From Limnoglobus sp. (lineage in GTDB: Bacteria; Planctomycetota; Planctomycetia; Gemmatales; Gemmataceae), in contig JANXNT010000390.1 in the NCBI GenBank assembly GCA_025353985.1, forward strand, positions 1 to 6,183: 6,183 nt of DNA, written 5' to 3'. Positions 5,466 through 6,183 of this stretch are shown here, piece by piece (the first letter of the stretch is position 1; the number at the start of each line of letters is the position of its first letter). Both the position numbers and the translations under genes were made by a program. The notes beneath the pieces were generated by a model. The model was not told the DNA's origin. It saw only the letters and a program-made list of their open reading frames with translations, and made no database searches.

Positions 5466-6183
5466 ATGCCACGTATCTGAGTCGTCACGCCGGCACCACC
5501 GCGGTCGCGGTTGGGCAATCGCATTACGGCGATCCGTTGGGCCAAGATGTTTCGCGAACTCGGTTACTCGACCGTCATTTTGAACGAATATCACCGCGAG
5601 AAATGCGATGCGCTCATCGCGCTCCATGCCATCAAGTCGTTTGCCAGCGTCGAGCGATATCGCATATTGCACCCGCAGTTCCGCGTTGCGGTGGCGATCA
5701 CCGGTACCGATGTCACGGGCGATCAGACGGTCTTTCGCAAGTGCCTCGAACTGAGCGACCGCGTCATTACCCTTCAGAGCGCGATGGCGTGCGTCCTTCC
5801 CAAAAACGTGCGTTCGAAAGTGCGCATCATCGAACAATCGTTTACCGCACCTCGAATACTACCGCAGCCACTCGAAGGCACATTCGACGTGTGCGTCATC
5901 GGCCACCTGCGCGATGTCAAGGATCCGTTCTTGCTGCCAATCGCGTTGCGATTGTTGCCCGCCGACTCCGGGATTCACGGTCAGCATTTTGGCGGAATCC
6001 TGACGCCGGACATGCGTTTGCAAGCGATCGAACAGATGCGTGCGGTGCCGCGCTATCGTTGGTTCGGCGAACTGCCGCGACACAAAGCGATCCGCGCGAT
6101 GGCACGCTGTCGGTTGCTCGTCATCACATCGAAAAGCGAAGGCGGCCCGAGCGTCGTCTCCGAAGCACTCGCCTGCGATGTGC
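5466..6183 (+). CDS. GT-B glycosyltransferase, TIGR04348/SenB-like, with in-frame TGA at codon 5 (3' end outside the window)
   Basis: From the ATG at 5466 the frame has 239 codons to the right edge and one interruption, TGA at 5478-5480 (codon 5). Read through, it starts MPRI-x-VVTPAPPRSRLGNRITA, the first beta strand and glycine-rich loop of a family 4 glycosyltransferase. Other family blocks are DALIALHA (48-55), AITGTDV (77-83), FDVCVIGHLRDVKDPF (140-155), RYRWFGELP (196-204) and the donor-binding SEGGPSVVSEAL (224-235). These resemble TIGR04348, which includes the selenosugar synthase SenB of selenoneine synthesis. No senA or senC partner is visible, so the substrate is unknown. Later starts, TTG 5511 or ATG 5547, would remove the conserved TPAPPRSR strand and loop and lack a comparable ribosome binding site. 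The gene may be a pseudogene, carry a sequencing error, or use recoding. The family is clear; the state of the 5' end is not. Confidence 0.8.
5493..5516 (+). promoter_or_regulatory. SECIS-like hairpin downstream of the in-frame TGA (speculative)
   Basis: ACCGC (5498-5502) pairs with GCGGT (5507-5511) around a GGTC tetraloop (5503-5506). The helix can extend with C5496-G5513, C5494-G5515 and G5493-C5516, with two single mismatches. The loop begins 22 nt after the TGA at 5478-5480. Bacterial SECIS elements are hairpins shortly after the UGA, usually with a G among the first loop bases, and the E. coli fdhF element also has GGUC in its loop. GC-rich coding DNA forms such hairpins by chance, so this is only suggestive. 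Confidence 0.25.

Noticed and set aside
5478..5480. TGA read as tryptophan through an alternative genetic code
   Set aside because: ruvC, ruvA and ruvB all end at TGA exactly where their families end, so UGA works as a stop in this genome.
5340..5837. A 165-codon open frame on the minus strand opposite the glycosyltransferase
   Set aside because: The plus-strand frame has clear family motifs over the same bases. The minus-strand product resembles nothing known and crosses the divergent intergenic region.

Overview
The window looks like a piece of a planctomycete chromosome, most likely Gemmataceae or a close relative. The evidence is a TIGR03067-type small secreted protein, a secreted DUF4394/Calx-beta/FG-GAP protein whose N-terminus carries the LExRxxP motif common in this group, and a divergent RuvA. 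No rRNA, tRNA, CRISPR array or insertion sequence was seen. ruvC, ruvA and ruvB all end in TGA, so UGA is an ordinary stop codon here.

Layout. (1) 1-1540, minus: N-terminal 513 codons of a large secreted protein (DUF4394, Calx-beta, then FG-GAP repeats) that runs off the left edge. (2) 1541-1938: a divergent intergenic region unusually rich in inverted repeats, including two hairpins of about 40 nt and a small hairpin with a Shine-Dalgarno-like AAGGAG in its loop. (3) 1939-2493, plus: an ECF RNA polymerase sigma factor with no intact anti-sigma gene after it. (4) 5289-2506, minus: a tight cluster in the order ruvC, ruvA, TIGR03067 protein, ruvB. ruvC and ruvA overlap by 4 nt (ATGA), and the other gaps are 21 and 13 nt. 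The ruvB stop lies 12 nt from the convergent sigma-factor stop. (5) 5290-5465: a divergent intergenic region with a 6-bp inverted repeat. (6) 5466 to the right edge, plus: a GT-B glycosyltransferase resembling the TIGR04348/SenB family.

How the genes work together. RuvA binds and flattens the Holliday junction, RuvB is the AAA+ motor that drives branch migration, and RuvC resolves the junction. Their co-transcription is typical. A small secreted protein between ruvA and ruvB is not. The ECF sigma factor probably controls an extracytoplasmic or stress response, but its targets cannot be seen here.

The most interesting signal is at the glycosyltransferase start. A good ribosome binding site and ATG at 5466 open a frame that reads straight into the conserved first strand and nucleotide-sugar loop, but codon 5 is TGA. 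About 22 nt after it lies a GC hairpin with a GGTC apical loop, which fits the general form of a bacterial SECIS element. A nonsense mutation or sequencing error is at least as likely as selenocysteine recoding, but the choice can be tested.
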